Source: Bacillota bacterium
GTDB taxonomy: Bacteria > Bacillota > Clostridia > Acetivibrionales > DSM-1351
Assembly: GCA_023439045.1 (NCBI GenBank)
Contig: JAEXOY010000015.1
Location: forward strand, 62,001 to 126,000
Reading direction: 5' to 3'
DNA: 64,000 bases
In this document: positions 34,319-42,873 of the stretch, in pieces
Layout: each line of letters opens with the position of its first letter
Numbering within the stretch: the stretch's first letter is position 1
The notes under the pieces: generated by a model
What the model saw: only the letters and a program-made list of their open reading frames with translations
Database searches by the model: none
Told to the model about the DNA's origin: nothing
Position numbers and translations under genes: made by a program

Positions 34319-34345
34319 TTAAATTAAATCAAAAGATATTAAAAG

Positions 34346-34373
34346 ACAGCAACTTTTTGGTTGCTGTTTTTTT
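34346..34373 (+). terminator. Terminator of the EF-G-like gene
   Basis: ACAGCAAC (34346-34353) pairs with GTTGCTGT (34360-34367), followed by a seven-base T run counting from the stem end. Confidence 0.9.
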
Positions 34374-34377
34374 GTAC

Positions 34378-34512
34378 TTTTGAGTATGTTCTCGGTAATT
34401 TTTGAGTATGTTTTCGGTAATTTTTTGGGATGTTTTAGGTATATTTTTTGAACCTGTTTCGGTAATTTTTTGAGCATTATTATCAGTATAATTTTTCAGT
34501 AGGTTTGGTAAA
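34378..34512. repeat. Degenerate ~23-bp tandem repeat before ctsR
   Basis: Five to six decaying copies of a unit like TTTTTGAGTATGTTTTCGGTAA lie between the EF-G terminator and the ctsR promoter. The first two copies are near identical (TTTTGAGTATGTTCTCGGTAA and its neighbour) and later ones drift. It is not coding. Function unknown. Confidence 0.75.
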
Positions 34513-34544
34513 ATAGGTTTGTTGTAATATAAAGCAACATACTA

Positions 34545-34573
34545 TTGATTTTTTGAAACGTGGGTTTTATAAT
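34545..34573 (+). promoter_or_regulatory. Sigma-A promoter of the ctsR-clpC operon
   Basis: TTGATT (34545-34550), 17-base spacer, TATAAT (34568-34573). The predicted start near 34580 places the CtsR box right on the initiation region. Confidence 0.9.
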
Positions 34574-34581
34574 AAAGATAA

Positions 34582-34598
34582 GGTCAAAGAAAGTCAAA
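34582..34598 (+). promoter_or_regulatory. CtsR operator
   Basis: GGTCAAAGAAAGTCAAA matches the CtsR heptad direct repeat (RGTCAAA-NAN-RGTCAAA) at every defined position. It lies about 9-25 bases after the -10, where bound CtsR would block transcription at normal temperature. Confidence 0.95.
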
Positions 34599-34619
34599 AT
34601 CAATATACGAGGTGATGAC

Positions 34620-35078
34620 ATGGCTAGACTTAGCGATATTATTGAAGCATTTATAAAACAAATGATAGCTGATACTGACGGAACCATAGAGATACAGAGA
34701 AATGAACTGGCAAACCAATTTAACTGTGTGCCATCTCAGATAAATTATGTAATAGACACTAGATTTACCGTTGATAGAGGCTACTACGTTGAAAGCCGCA
34801 GAGGTGGCGGGGGACACGTTAAAATAAGAAGAATAAACATAAATAGACCGGGAAACTATTTAATGCACATAATATCTTCCATGGGGAATAGCATATCACA
34901 GCAAAGTGCAGAGGTATTTATTAATAATTTTGTAGACTATGATGTGATTTCAGAAAGAGAAGGCTTCGTCATGAAGGCTGCTGTTAGTGATAAGGTTCTT
35001 GGTGGTTTACAAATGCCGGATAGAGATATACTTAGGGCAGTTCTACTAAAAAATATGATAATTAGCCTTTTGGACTAA
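34620..35078 (+). CDS. ctsR: Heat-shock repressor CtsR
   Basis: 152 residues, standard size. The winged-helix part contains ELANQFNCVPSQINYVIDTRFT and the glycine-rich wing RRGGGGHVKI that reads DNA and acts as the heat sensor. It represses its own operon through the box at 34582. ATG 34620 follows GAGGTG by 5 bases; the longer frame runs back over the operator and is rejected. First gene of ctsR-mcsA-mcsB-clpC. Confidence 0.97.
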   Translation: MARLSDIIEAFIKQMIADTDGTIEIQRNELANQFNCVPSQINYVIDTRFTVDRGYYVESRRGGGGHVKIRRININRPGNYLMHIISSMGNSISQQSAEVFINNFVDYDVISEREGFVMKAAVSDKVLGGLQMPDRDILRAVLLKNMIISLLD

Positions 35079-35104
35079 TATAATGAATTGGGAGTGTGAG
35101 CCAT

Positions 35105-35599
35105 ATGCTTTGCCAAAATTGTCAACAGAATACTGCAAATGTTCATTTAACTCAGATAAAAAACAATATAAAGATGGATATCTACCTTTGCGAAAAATGC
35201 GCAAAAGAAATGAGTAATACAGAGTTTATAACGCCATTTGGCTTTAATGATTTAATTAACGGTCTGTTTGGCACTCAGTTAAAAAAACAGGAGACATCAC
35301 CTGTTCTCAAGTGTTCTAAATGCGGAATGGATTACAACGATTTTTTGAAAATATCAAGGCTGGGCTGCTCTCATTGCTATGAGACCTTCAAGATGAAGCT
35401 TGATCCGGTCATCAGCAGATTGCATGGAAATGTTGAGCACCATGGAAAGGTACCTGCAAGAGTAAGCAGTAATATTGATGTCTCAAAAGAAGTTGAAAAA
35501 CTCAAAAAGCAGCTTGCAGAAGCTGTTGAAAAAGAAGAGTATGAAAATGCAGCTAAGCTACGAGACAGGATTAGGGGATTGGAGGGTATTGAATTATGA
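35105..35599 (+). CDS. mcsA: McsA, activator of the McsB arginine kinase
   Basis: 164 residues. Two zinc-binding CxxC pairs (CQNC with CEKC, and CSKC with CSHC) and a C-terminal UVR motif (KKQLAEAVEKEEYENAAKLR). McsA activates McsB and helps direct clients to ClpC. I start at ATG 35105, about 10 bases after GGGAG; GTG 35096 is too close to that site. It overlaps mcsB by four bases (ATGA). Confidence 0.95.
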   Translation: MLCQNCQQNTANVHLTQIKNNIKMDIYLCEKCAKEMSNTEFITPFGFNDLINGLFGTQLKKQETSPVLKCSKCGMDYNDFLKISRLGCSHCYETFKMKLDPVISRLHGNVEHHGKVPARVSSNIDVSKEVEKLKKQLAEAVEKEEYENAAKLRDRIRGLEGIEL

Positions 35600-36612
35600 G
35601 CAGCTACAACCAAAAAGGTCCTGAATTTGATATTGCAGTATCCAGCAGGGTAAGGCTTGCGAGAAATTTTAATGATATCCCTTTCCCTATAAAGATGAAC
35701 CAGGATCAACAAAATAAACTGATTGAGAGAATGCAGCACATATTTAGTAACGTTCCTAAACAAAAATTAGCATATCTCAATATGCCATCATTACATGAAA
35801 TAGAAAAGTATTCTCTAGTAGAAAGACATCTGATTAGTCCCGATTTGGCAGAAACGAGGAACAATAGTGGAGCGTTTATAAATGAAAATCAGAATATCTC
35901 AATAATGATTAATGAAGAGGATCACATTAGAATTCAAACATTATATAATGGTATTCAACTCGAGAGGGCTTATGAAGAGTGTGACGCTATAGATGGAATA
36001 ATTGAGAAGGAAGCGGATTACGCATTTGACATAAGATATGGCTATTTGACCAGTTGCCCCACAAATCTTGGGACAGGTATTAGGGCATCTGTAATGCTAC
36101 ACCTGCCAGCATTAGTTATGACGGGATATATTAAATCAGTATTGGAAAACTGCAGTAAGATTGGTGTTGCAGTCAGAGGTCTGTACGGTGAAAACAGTGA
36201 TGCACTAGGAGATATGTTTCAGGTCTCAAATCAGATAACCCTAGGTAGAAAAGAAGAAGAGATTATTTCTAGTATTGATAATATTAGCAAACAGATTATT
36301 GATAGGGAAAAAGCCTTGAGGCATCAATTATACAAGCAGGATGTGTATAGATTTGAAGATAGGATTTTCAGGTCTTATGGTATTCTGAAAAATGCAAGAA
36401 TAATCAACTCAGAGGAATGCTTCAAACTTATTTCAGATGTTAGATTGGGCGTGAGCATGGGAATAATTAATGGTGTAGATATAGTGGATATAAATGACAT
36501 AATGGTGTTTAGCCAACCGGCAACGCTTCAGAAAATAATGGGTAAACAGCTGTCAAAAGATGAGAGAGATATAAAGAGGGCTGAGTTGATCAGACAAAAA
36601 ATGTTGAAGTAG
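35596..36612 (+). CDS. mcsB: Protein arginine kinase McsB
   Basis: 338 residues, ATP:guanido phosphotransferase family. It phosphorylates arginines on damaged proteins and on CtsR, tagging them for ClpC-ClpP. SSRVRLARNFNDIPFP near the start and the active-site stretch CPTNLGTGIRASVMLHLP are visible. Tightly coupled to mcsA by overlap and followed by clpC after 21 bases. Confidence 0.97.
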   Translation: MSSYNQKGPEFDIAVSSRVRLARNFNDIPFPIKMNQDQQNKLIERMQHIFSNVPKQKLAYLNMPSLHEIEKYSLVERHLISPDLAETRNNSGAFINENQNISIMINEEDHIRIQTLYNGIQLERAYEECDAIDGIIEKEADYAFDIRYGYLTSCPTNLGTGIRASVMLHLPALVMTGYIKSVLENCSKIGVAVRGLYGENSDALGDMFQVSNQITLGRKEEEIISSIDNISKQIIDREKALRHQLYKQDVYRFEDRIFRSYGILKNARIINSEECFKLISDVRLGVSMGIINGVDIVDINDIMVFSQPATLQKIMGKQLSKDERDIKRAELIRQKMLK

Positions 36613-36633
36613 AGAGAAAGGAATGATTTGTTT

Positions 36634-39075
36634 ATGTATGGACGATTTACAGAAAAAGCGGAGAAAGCTATAACCTTTTCTCAGCAGAGCGCAATGGAAC
36701 TTGGACACAACTATGTTGGTACAGAGCATATATTATATGGTTTGGTAAAGGAGGGCACTGGGGTTGCTGCACGTGTTTTGGCGGCTCAAGGCGTTACTGA
36801 AGATAAAATAAATAAACAGATAGATGAGTTAATTGGCAGAGGGGATACAGTTGGACAACAGCCACAGGGCTTTACCCCTAGGACTAAGAATGTTTTAGAG
36901 CTGGCGTTTAGAGAGGCTCGCCGAATGGGACAAAATTTTATTGGTACTGAACATCTGCTGCTTGGAATTGTTAAAGAAGGAGAAAGTGTTGCCGTAAGAA
37001 TAATGATTGATCTGGGTGTTGACCCGCAAAAGTTGCTCAATGAGCTTACAAAGATGCTTAGTGAAGAAGCACCTGGCGCAACAGGTACTCCAAAGACGCA
37101 TAGCACCAGCAACAATACCCCAACCCTAAACCAATTTGGCAGAGATTTAACTGATATGGCAAGAGAGGGCAAGTTTGATCCTGTCATTGGTAGAGATAGT
37201 GAGATTGAGAGGGTTATACAGATACTCAGCAGAAGAACAAAGAACAATCCGTGCCTTATAGGTGAACCCGGAGTAGGTAAAACAGCCATAGCAGAGGGGC
37301 TTGCCCAAAGGATTGTGGAAGGAAATATCCCTGAGATTCTGCGAGACAAGAGGGTTGTAACCCTTGACTTATCCTCAATGGTTGCGGGCGCAAAGTACAG
37401 AGGTGAATTTGAGGATAGACTCAAAAAGGCAATGGAGGAAATAAGAAAAGCCGGAAATGTCATTTTATTTATTGATGAAATGCATACTATGGTTGGTGCT
37501 GGTGCGGCAGAAGGTGCTATTGATGCATCAAATATACTTAAGCCATCATTATCTCGCGGAGAGATACAGGTTATTGGCGCAACTACTCTAAATGAATATA
37601 GGAAACATATTGAAAAGGATGCTGCACTAGAAAGAAGATTCCAACCAATAACAGTTGGTGAACCTTCCTCAGATGAAGCACTTGAGATACTAAAGGGAGT
37701 ACGGGATAAGTACGAGGCTCATCACCGTGTAAAAATAACAGATGATGCACTAGAAGCAGCAGTTAAATTTTCTGACAGATATATAACCGATAGGTTTTTA
37801 CCTGATAAAGCTATTGACTTAGTAGATGAGGCAGCATCAAGGGTAAGACTAAAGACCTTTACTGCTCCTCCTGATATTAAGGATATGGAGGAAAAGGTTC
37901 TAAAGCTTAGCAAGGAAAAAGAAGATGCTATTCGTTGTCAAGAGTATGAAAAGGCTGCAAAAATTCGTGATGAAGAGCAAAAAATGAAGGCAGAGTTGGA
38001 AAAAATTAAGGACGAATGGAAACAAAAAAATCAGACCCAGACACATGTTGTATCCTCAGAAGAGATTGCAGAAATAGTATCGACTTGGACAGGTATACCC
38101 GTTAAGAGGTTGGCGGAAGAGGAGTCTGAACGTCTCTTGAAGATGGAGGATTTGCTGCATCAGCGTGTAATTGGACAAGAAGAGGCTGTTAAGGCTATCT
38201 CAAAGGCAATTAGAAGAGGCCGTGTGGGACTAAAAGATCCAAAACGACCAGTGGGTTCATTTATTTTCCTTGGTCCTACAGGTGTGGGTAAAACAGAACT
38301 TAGCAAGGCATTGGCAGAAGCTATTTTTGGAGATGAAAAGTCACTTATTAGAGTAGATATGTCCGAGTTTATGGAAAAACATAGTGTATCTAAGTTAGTA
38401 GGCTCCCCTCCGGGTTATGTAGGGTATGATGAAGGCGGCCAACTCACTGAAAGAGTAAGAAGAAAGCCATATTCGGTGCTTCTATTTGATGAAATAGAAA
38501 AGGCACATCCTGATATATTTAATATACTTCTTCAGATACTTGAAGATGGTAGGCTTACAGACTCTCAAGGCAGGGTGGTAGACTTCAGAAATACTGTGAT
38601 TATTATGACCTCAAATGTTGGTGCGAGAACTATTACAGAACCAAAAAGATTAGGTTTCTCTGCTGCTAAGGACGAGACAGCAAAGAACTATGAAGATATG
38701 AAGAGCAATGTAATGGGAGAACTCAAAAAGTCATTCAGACCAGAGTTTCTCAATAGAATTGACGATATTATAGTATTCCATCCATTAAGTGAAGCTGATA
38801 TTAAAGAAATTGTCAAGCTTATGCTACGCGTGCTGGTAAAACGACTTGAAGCAAACAACATTAAATTAGAAGTAAGTGAGGCGGCAACTGAACATCTTGC
38901 TAAGAAGGGCTTTGATCCTTTGTTTGGTGCAAGGCCATTAAGACGTGCAATCCAAAGCATGATTGAGGACAGGCTTGCTGAGGAGATGCTCGAAGGCAAG
39001 GTTAAGGCTGGTGATAGCATAGTTGTAGATCTAGAGGAAGATAAGATTGTAGTAAAAAACAATAATCTGCTGTAA
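36634..39075 (+). CDS. clpC: AAA+ unfoldase ClpC
   Basis: 813 residues. N-domain repeats (about 1-145, with FTEKAEKAITFSQQSAMELG) that recognise phospho-arginine, first AAA module with GEPGVGKTAIAEGLA, a UVR-containing middle domain (RCQEYEKAAKIRDEEQ) that binds McsB or adaptors, second AAA module with GPTGVGKTELSKALAEAIFG, and a C-terminal D2 region. It feeds proteins to ClpP. ATG 36634 gives the usual MYGRFTEKA start; a TTG six bases upstream is nearer the AAAGGA site and cannot be excluded. Last gene of the CtsR operon. Confidence 0.97.
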   Translation: MYGRFTEKAEKAITFSQQSAMELGHNYVGTEHILYGLVKEGTGVAARVLAAQGVTEDKINKQIDELIGRGDTVGQQPQGFTPRTKNVLELAFREARRMGQNFIGTEHLLLGIVKEGESVAVRIMIDLGVDPQKLLNELTKMLSEEAPGATGTPKTHSTSNNTPTLNQFGRDLTDMAREGKFDPVIGRDSEIERVIQILSRRTKNNPCLIGEPGVGKTAIAEGLAQRIVEGNIPEILRDKRVVTLDLSSMVAGAKYRGEFEDRLKKAMEEIRKAGNVILFIDEMHTMVGAGAAEGAIDASNILKPSLSRGEIQVIGATTLNEYRKHIEKDAALERRFQPITVGEPSSDEALEILKGVRDKYEAHHRVKITDDALEAAVKFSDRYITDRFLPDKAIDLVDEAASRVRLKTFTAPPDIKDMEEKVLKLSKEKEDAIRCQEYEKAAKIRDEEQKMKAELEKIKDEWKQKNQTQTHVVSSEEIAEIVSTWTGIPVKRLAEEESERLLKMEDLLHQRVIGQEEAVKAISKAIRRGRVGLKDPKRPVGSFIFLGPTGVGKTELSKALAEAIFGDEKSLIRVDMSEFMEKHSVSKLVGSPPGYVGYDEGGQLTERVRRKPYSVLLFDEIEKAHPDIFNILLQILEDGRLTDSQGRVVDFRNTVIIMTSNVGARTITEPKRLGFSAAKDETAKNYEDMKSNVMGELKKSFRPEFLNRIDDIIVFHPLSEADIKEIVKLMLRVLVKRLEANNIKLEVSEAATEHLAKKGFDPLFGARPLRRAIQSMIEDRLAEEMLEGKVKAGDSIVVDLEEDKIVVKNNNLL

Positions 39076-39105
39076 AACTTCATTTTTATATGCATTATAG
39101 TAAAA

Positions 39106-39190
39106 GGTCGGCAGGGCTGATATTTTCTATTCGTAGGTAAAGTTTATTATTGAACTGTCTAATGAGTGATATCTCAGCCTCCTGCTGACC
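39106..39190 (+). other. Large imperfect hairpin downstream of clpC
   Basis: GGTCGGCAGG (39106-39115) pairs with CCTGCTGACC (39181-39190), one G-U, and GCTGA (39116-39120) continues with TCAGC (39174-39178) across a two-base bulge. The 15-bp helix closes a loop of about 50 bases. No T-tract follows. It might be the operon's 3' structure, a small RNA or a leader element of the next gene; the rest of the 290-base gap is AT-rich and featureless apart from an extended -10 (TGGTAAAAT) at about 39315-39323. Confidence 0.55.
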
Positions 39191-39365
39191 CTTGTTATAA
39201 ATAACAACAAATTGATTAATATTTATTACAAAATTGTAATTGCTGCCACTTAATCCAGTTATGTTTATATGCTAAAATAAATTACATTGCAACGATATTT
39301 TTTTACTACAGGTATGGTAAAATGTTTATCTGGTACAATCAATATAGGTTAAGTGGAGGAAAACT

Positions 39366-41300
39366 ATGCAAAAATCGTATTTTAACAATGCAATTACCGG
39401 TAATTCTTCTGTTTTAGCATGTTTTAGCGATAAAGCTGAATTGCTTAGATTGTATTGGCCGGATATTGATAAAAGACAGCAGTGTGATAAGTTTTTATGC
39501 GGAATATTTACGAAATACGTTTCAAACAGCACTGTATGGCTTAATGATGCAAGTTTTGAATTCTACCAAAGGTATATTGAGGATACCAACATTATAAATA
39601 CTACAATTAAAAGCTGGCAACATGGGTTTATTGTAGATGTATATGACCTCGTACATCCAAATATGGATGTACTGCTAAGGCACTTTCAAATTAAGAATAT
39701 TTCCCAACAAAGCAAAGAACTTGGATTTGTTTCATTTTCAGCTGCAAGCAGTACTCATCCTGAAATGACTTGTTCTTTGTTTGATTTCAAAAACGAGGCA
39801 CTAATTCAGTATTGTAATGATAACTATGTAAGCATTTTCTCAGATTATCCGGCGATGCAGTATCAGCTCGGTAATTGCTCATATGATGCTGCAATAAACA
39901 CTTATCTCAATGGTGCCGAAGAGATTTCTATGTCTAAAGATGCTGCAGTTTCATGGGATTTGGGAGTGTTCTCACCTAACGAAACTAAGCATTTTAATAT
40001 ATATGTTTCTTTTGGAGAAAGTCTAAGAAATTGTAAGAATTTAATTAAAAAAATAAGGTCACAAGGTTCAAAAATTATTTATTCAGAAACAGAAGAATAC
40101 TGGAGAACCTGTATAGCTGAGGCTGCACCAATAAAAAGTAATAATGCTGAGCTATTTAGCTTATATAAAAGGTCTATTTTAGTATTTAAGCTTATGTACA
40201 ACAAAAGGACCGGTGGATTGATGGCGGCTCCTGAAGTAGATGAATATTTTAGAAAGTCAGGAAGGTATGCGTATTGTTGGGGTAGGGACGCTGCTTTTAT
40301 CACAACTGCCTTGGATATATGCGGAATGTCTCATTGTGTAGACAATTTTTATAAATGGGCTGTAAATACTCAGGACGAGGACGGAAGCTGGCAACAACGC
40401 TATCATATGGACGGCAATCTTGCTCCATGCTGGGGACTTCAGATTGATGAAACAGCAAGCATTATTTGGGGAATGCTTTCTCACTATTATATAACCGGAA
40501 GCCGAGAATTTTTGGAGTATGTTTGGGATAACGTTGAAGCGGCAATAAACTTTTTACTAGACTTTATTGACTCTGATACTGGTCTGCCAAAACCAAGTTT
40601 TGATTTGTGGGAAGAAAGGCTAGGAGAACATGCATATTCCAGTGCCGCAGTACATGCAGGAATAGTATCGGGAGCCAAGATAGCACACATTCTCAATAAG
40701 CCAACTGAAATAAGTAAGAAATGGAATATTGCAGCAGACAAGCTAAAGGAAGCTATAGAGGATAGATTCTGGAAAGAAGATTATAAGCGGTTTATAAGAA
40801 GCATTAAGGTAAAGCTCAACGGTTTTGGTCCAGAGAGCTCCAACGATACCGAGATAATTACCGTGAATAATAAGGGATATACAAAGGACGTTACAAAAGA
40901 GGATTGGAAGGTAGATGTAAGTCTAGTGGGGATTTCAGTACCTTTTGATGTATATTCTTCAGAGGACCCCAAAATTAGGAGTACTGTGGAGCTTATCGAA
41001 AAAGTGTTAACCTGCAACGATGTGGGAGGCATAAAGCGGTACGAAAATGATGACTACATGGGGGGGAATCCATGGATTTTAACTACTCTATGGCTAGCTC
41101 TTTATCATGTAAAAAACAGAGATTATGATAAGGCTAAAAAATACATTAATTGGTCAGCTGCAGGTAAGACGGAAATGGGGATGCTACCTGAGCAGATTAA
41201 TAAATACACCGGTAAGCCTGACTGGATAATACCTTTGACATGGTCACATGCAATGTATGTACACGTATACTCTGAGCTGGTGAAGGCCGGTATTATTTAA
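39366..41300 (+). CDS. Glycoside hydrolase family 15 enzyme (glucoamylase/trehalase-like)
   Basis: 644 residues without a signal peptide, so intracellular. An N-terminal beta-rich domain (about 1-240) precedes an (alpha/alpha)6 barrel (about 260-640). Family features are YCWGRDAAFITTAL, DEDGSWQQRYHMDGN, the probable catalytic acid in FDLWEERLG and base in MLPEQIN. GH15 enzymes release glucose from alpha-linked glucans, dextrins or trehalose; the substrate cannot be told. It would fit turnover of glycogen or imported oligosaccharides. GGAGG precedes the ATG. Sitting between clpC and radA, which are often close neighbours, it looks like an insertion into a conserved block. Confidence 0.82.
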   Translation: MQKSYFNNAITGNSSVLACFSDKAELLRLYWPDIDKRQQCDKFLCGIFTKYVSNSTVWLNDASFEFYQRYIEDTNIINTTIKSWQHGFIVDVYDLVHPNMDVLLRHFQIKNISQQSKELGFVSFSAASSTHPEMTCSLFDFKNEALIQYCNDNYVSIFSDYPAMQYQLGNCSYDAAINTYLNGAEEISMSKDAAVSWDLGVFSPNETKHFNIYVSFGESLRNCKNLIKKIRSQGSKIIYSETEEYWRTCIAEAAPIKSNNAELFSLYKRSILVFKLMYNKRTGGLMAAPEVDEYFRKSGRYAYCWGRDAAFITTALDICGMSHCVDNFYKWAVNTQDEDGSWQQRYHMDGNLAPCWGLQIDETASIIWGMLSHYYITGSREFLEYVWDNVEAAINFLLDFIDSDTGLPKPSFDLWEERLGEHAYSSAAVHAGIVSGAKIAHILNKPTEISKKWNIAADKLKEAIEDRFWKEDYKRFIRSIKVKLNGFGPESSNDTEIITVNNKGYTKDVTKEDWKVDVSLVGISVPFDVYSSEDPKIRSTVELIEKVLTCNDVGGIKRYENDDYMGGNPWILTTLWLALYHVKNRDYDKAKKYINWSAAGKTEMGMLPEQINKYTGKPDWIIPLTWSHAMYVHVYSELVKAGII

Positions 41301-41403
41301 CATAAAGAGGTCTTGTAACAATTGTTAGTAATTTTATCATTAAAATGTGTTGTTAGAGATTTATTTTTAGAAGGAATTGTTAAAAAATTTATTTTTAAAA
41401 GGG

Positions 41404-42789
41404 GTGAGGCATATCAAGACCAAGATAATCTATAAATGCAGCAATTGTGGGTATGAAACCTCAAAATGGAACGGAAAATGTACCGAGTGTGATAGCTGGA
41501 ATACCTTTTCTGAAGTGGTTGTTGAGACAAAAAAAGCAAAGACAGCTGTAAAGAGACCTGCTAAGCCCATATCAAGGTTAAAAGAGATTAAGGCTGGAAA
41601 TAGTGACAGGATAGTTACAGGAATAAATGAGTTTAATAGAGTAATGGGTGGCGGGATTGTTCGTGACTCTATAACAATAATTACTGCAAAGCCGGGCGCA
41701 GGTAAATCAACACTTCTACTACAGGTTGCACAGGACATTGCACAAAGTGGTATGAAGGTATTGTATGCCTCAGGTGAAGAAAGCGAAACCCAGATTAAAA
41801 ATAGAGCGGATAGATTGTTCGAGTCCATAAGTCCCAATGTGTGGGTATTTTCGGACAATAGTCTGGACAATGTACTTTCAGCAGTGGAAGAAATTGACCC
41901 GGAATTAGTAATAGTAGACAGTATTCAGACCTTTATGCTGGAGAACTTCGCTACGTCAAGAGCCGGCTCTCCTACGCAGACAATGGAATGCGCAAGTGAG
42001 TTGCTTAAGGTGGCAAAAAATCCACAAAGACCGAGGGCCGTTTTTATTGTTGGACAAATGAATAAGAGTGAAGAAATTGCGGGATTAAGGTCATTAGAGC
42101 ACTTGGTGGACGCAGTACTCATACTGGATGGTGAAAATGAGGAGCAACTAAGGGGACTATCAGTATCAAAGAATAGATTTGGCAGTACATGGGAACGAGG
42201 GTATTTTGAGATGACAGAGCGTGGGCTGGTATCAATTGATAACCCCTCAGAGTTTTTTATGACAATACGAAACCAAAATGAGTCGGTTTCAGGTTGTGCG
42301 TTAACTGTGGTTAAGGATGGCTCGCGCCCAATCATTGTCGAGGTGGAGAGCTTGGTATCAAAGACATTTACACCCTTTCCATCAAGGATTGGTGAGTGCC
42401 TTAGGCGCGAGCAGCTCAATACACTGATTTCAATATTGGAGCAAAGAGGTAAAATATCTCTTTACGATAAGGATGTAGTACTCAAGACCTCAGGTGGACT
42501 TAAGTTCAAAGAGCCTGCTGTAAACTTAGCTGTAATTATGTGCATTGTATCATCAGTATATAATTTTAGTATTGCGGGAAATATAGCATTTATTGCAGAT
42601 GTAGGTCTAACGGGGGAGCTAAAAAAAGTTCCAGCTCTGGAGCAAAGACTCAGAGAGCTTGAAAGAAGAGGCTTTGATAAGGTTTATATTGCACAGAATG
42701 CTCTACCGAAAGGTACTGATATAAATGGGTTAACAATATGCCAATTCAAATTGCTGCAGCAAGTAATAAATGATGTATTTAAAAAATAA
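41404..42789 (+). CDS. radA: DNA repair protein RadA
   Basis: About 460 residues. N-terminal zinc finger (CSNCGYETSKWNGKCTEC), RecA-like ATPase with AKPGAGKSTLLLQVA, the RadA-specific KNRFGST motif and a C-terminal Lon-like domain (ending near ALPKGTDINGL). RadA processes recombination intermediates by branch migration. The start is unclear: GTG 41404 and TTG 41377 have no correctly spaced binding site, whereas AAGGGGTGA at 41399-41407 is ideally placed for ATC 41413. I give GTG 41404 as a conservative boundary. disA follows after 84 bases, the usual neighbour. Confidence 0.93.
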   Translation: MRHIKTKIIYKCSNCGYETSKWNGKCTECDSWNTFSEVVVETKKAKTAVKRPAKPISRLKEIKAGNSDRIVTGINEFNRVMGGGIVRDSITIITAKPGAGKSTLLLQVAQDIAQSGMKVLYASGEESETQIKNRADRLFESISPNVWVFSDNSLDNVLSAVEEIDPELVIVDSIQTFMLENFATSRAGSPTQTMECASELLKVAKNPQRPRAVFIVGQMNKSEEIAGLRSLEHLVDAVLILDGENEEQLRGLSVSKNRFGSTWERGYFEMTERGLVSIDNPSEFFMTIRNQNESVSGCALTVVKDGSRPIIVEVESLVSKTFTPFPSRIGECLRREQLNTLISILEQRGKISLYDKDVVLKTSGGLKFKEPAVNLAVIMCIVSSVYNFSIAGNIAFIADVGLTGELKKVPALEQRLRELERRGFDKVYIAQNALPKGTDINGLTICQFKLLQQVINDVFKK

Positions 42790-42873
42790 CATATTAAGTA
42801 TGTTAATAATACAATTTTTGTTGTAAAATGATTTTGTGTAAATAATGGGTATATTTGGAGGTAATAGTAGGAG

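Noticed and set aside
34378..34512. CRISPR or riboswitch before ctsR
   Set aside because: The units are degenerate, tandem and T-rich; no spacer pattern or conserved aptamer core.
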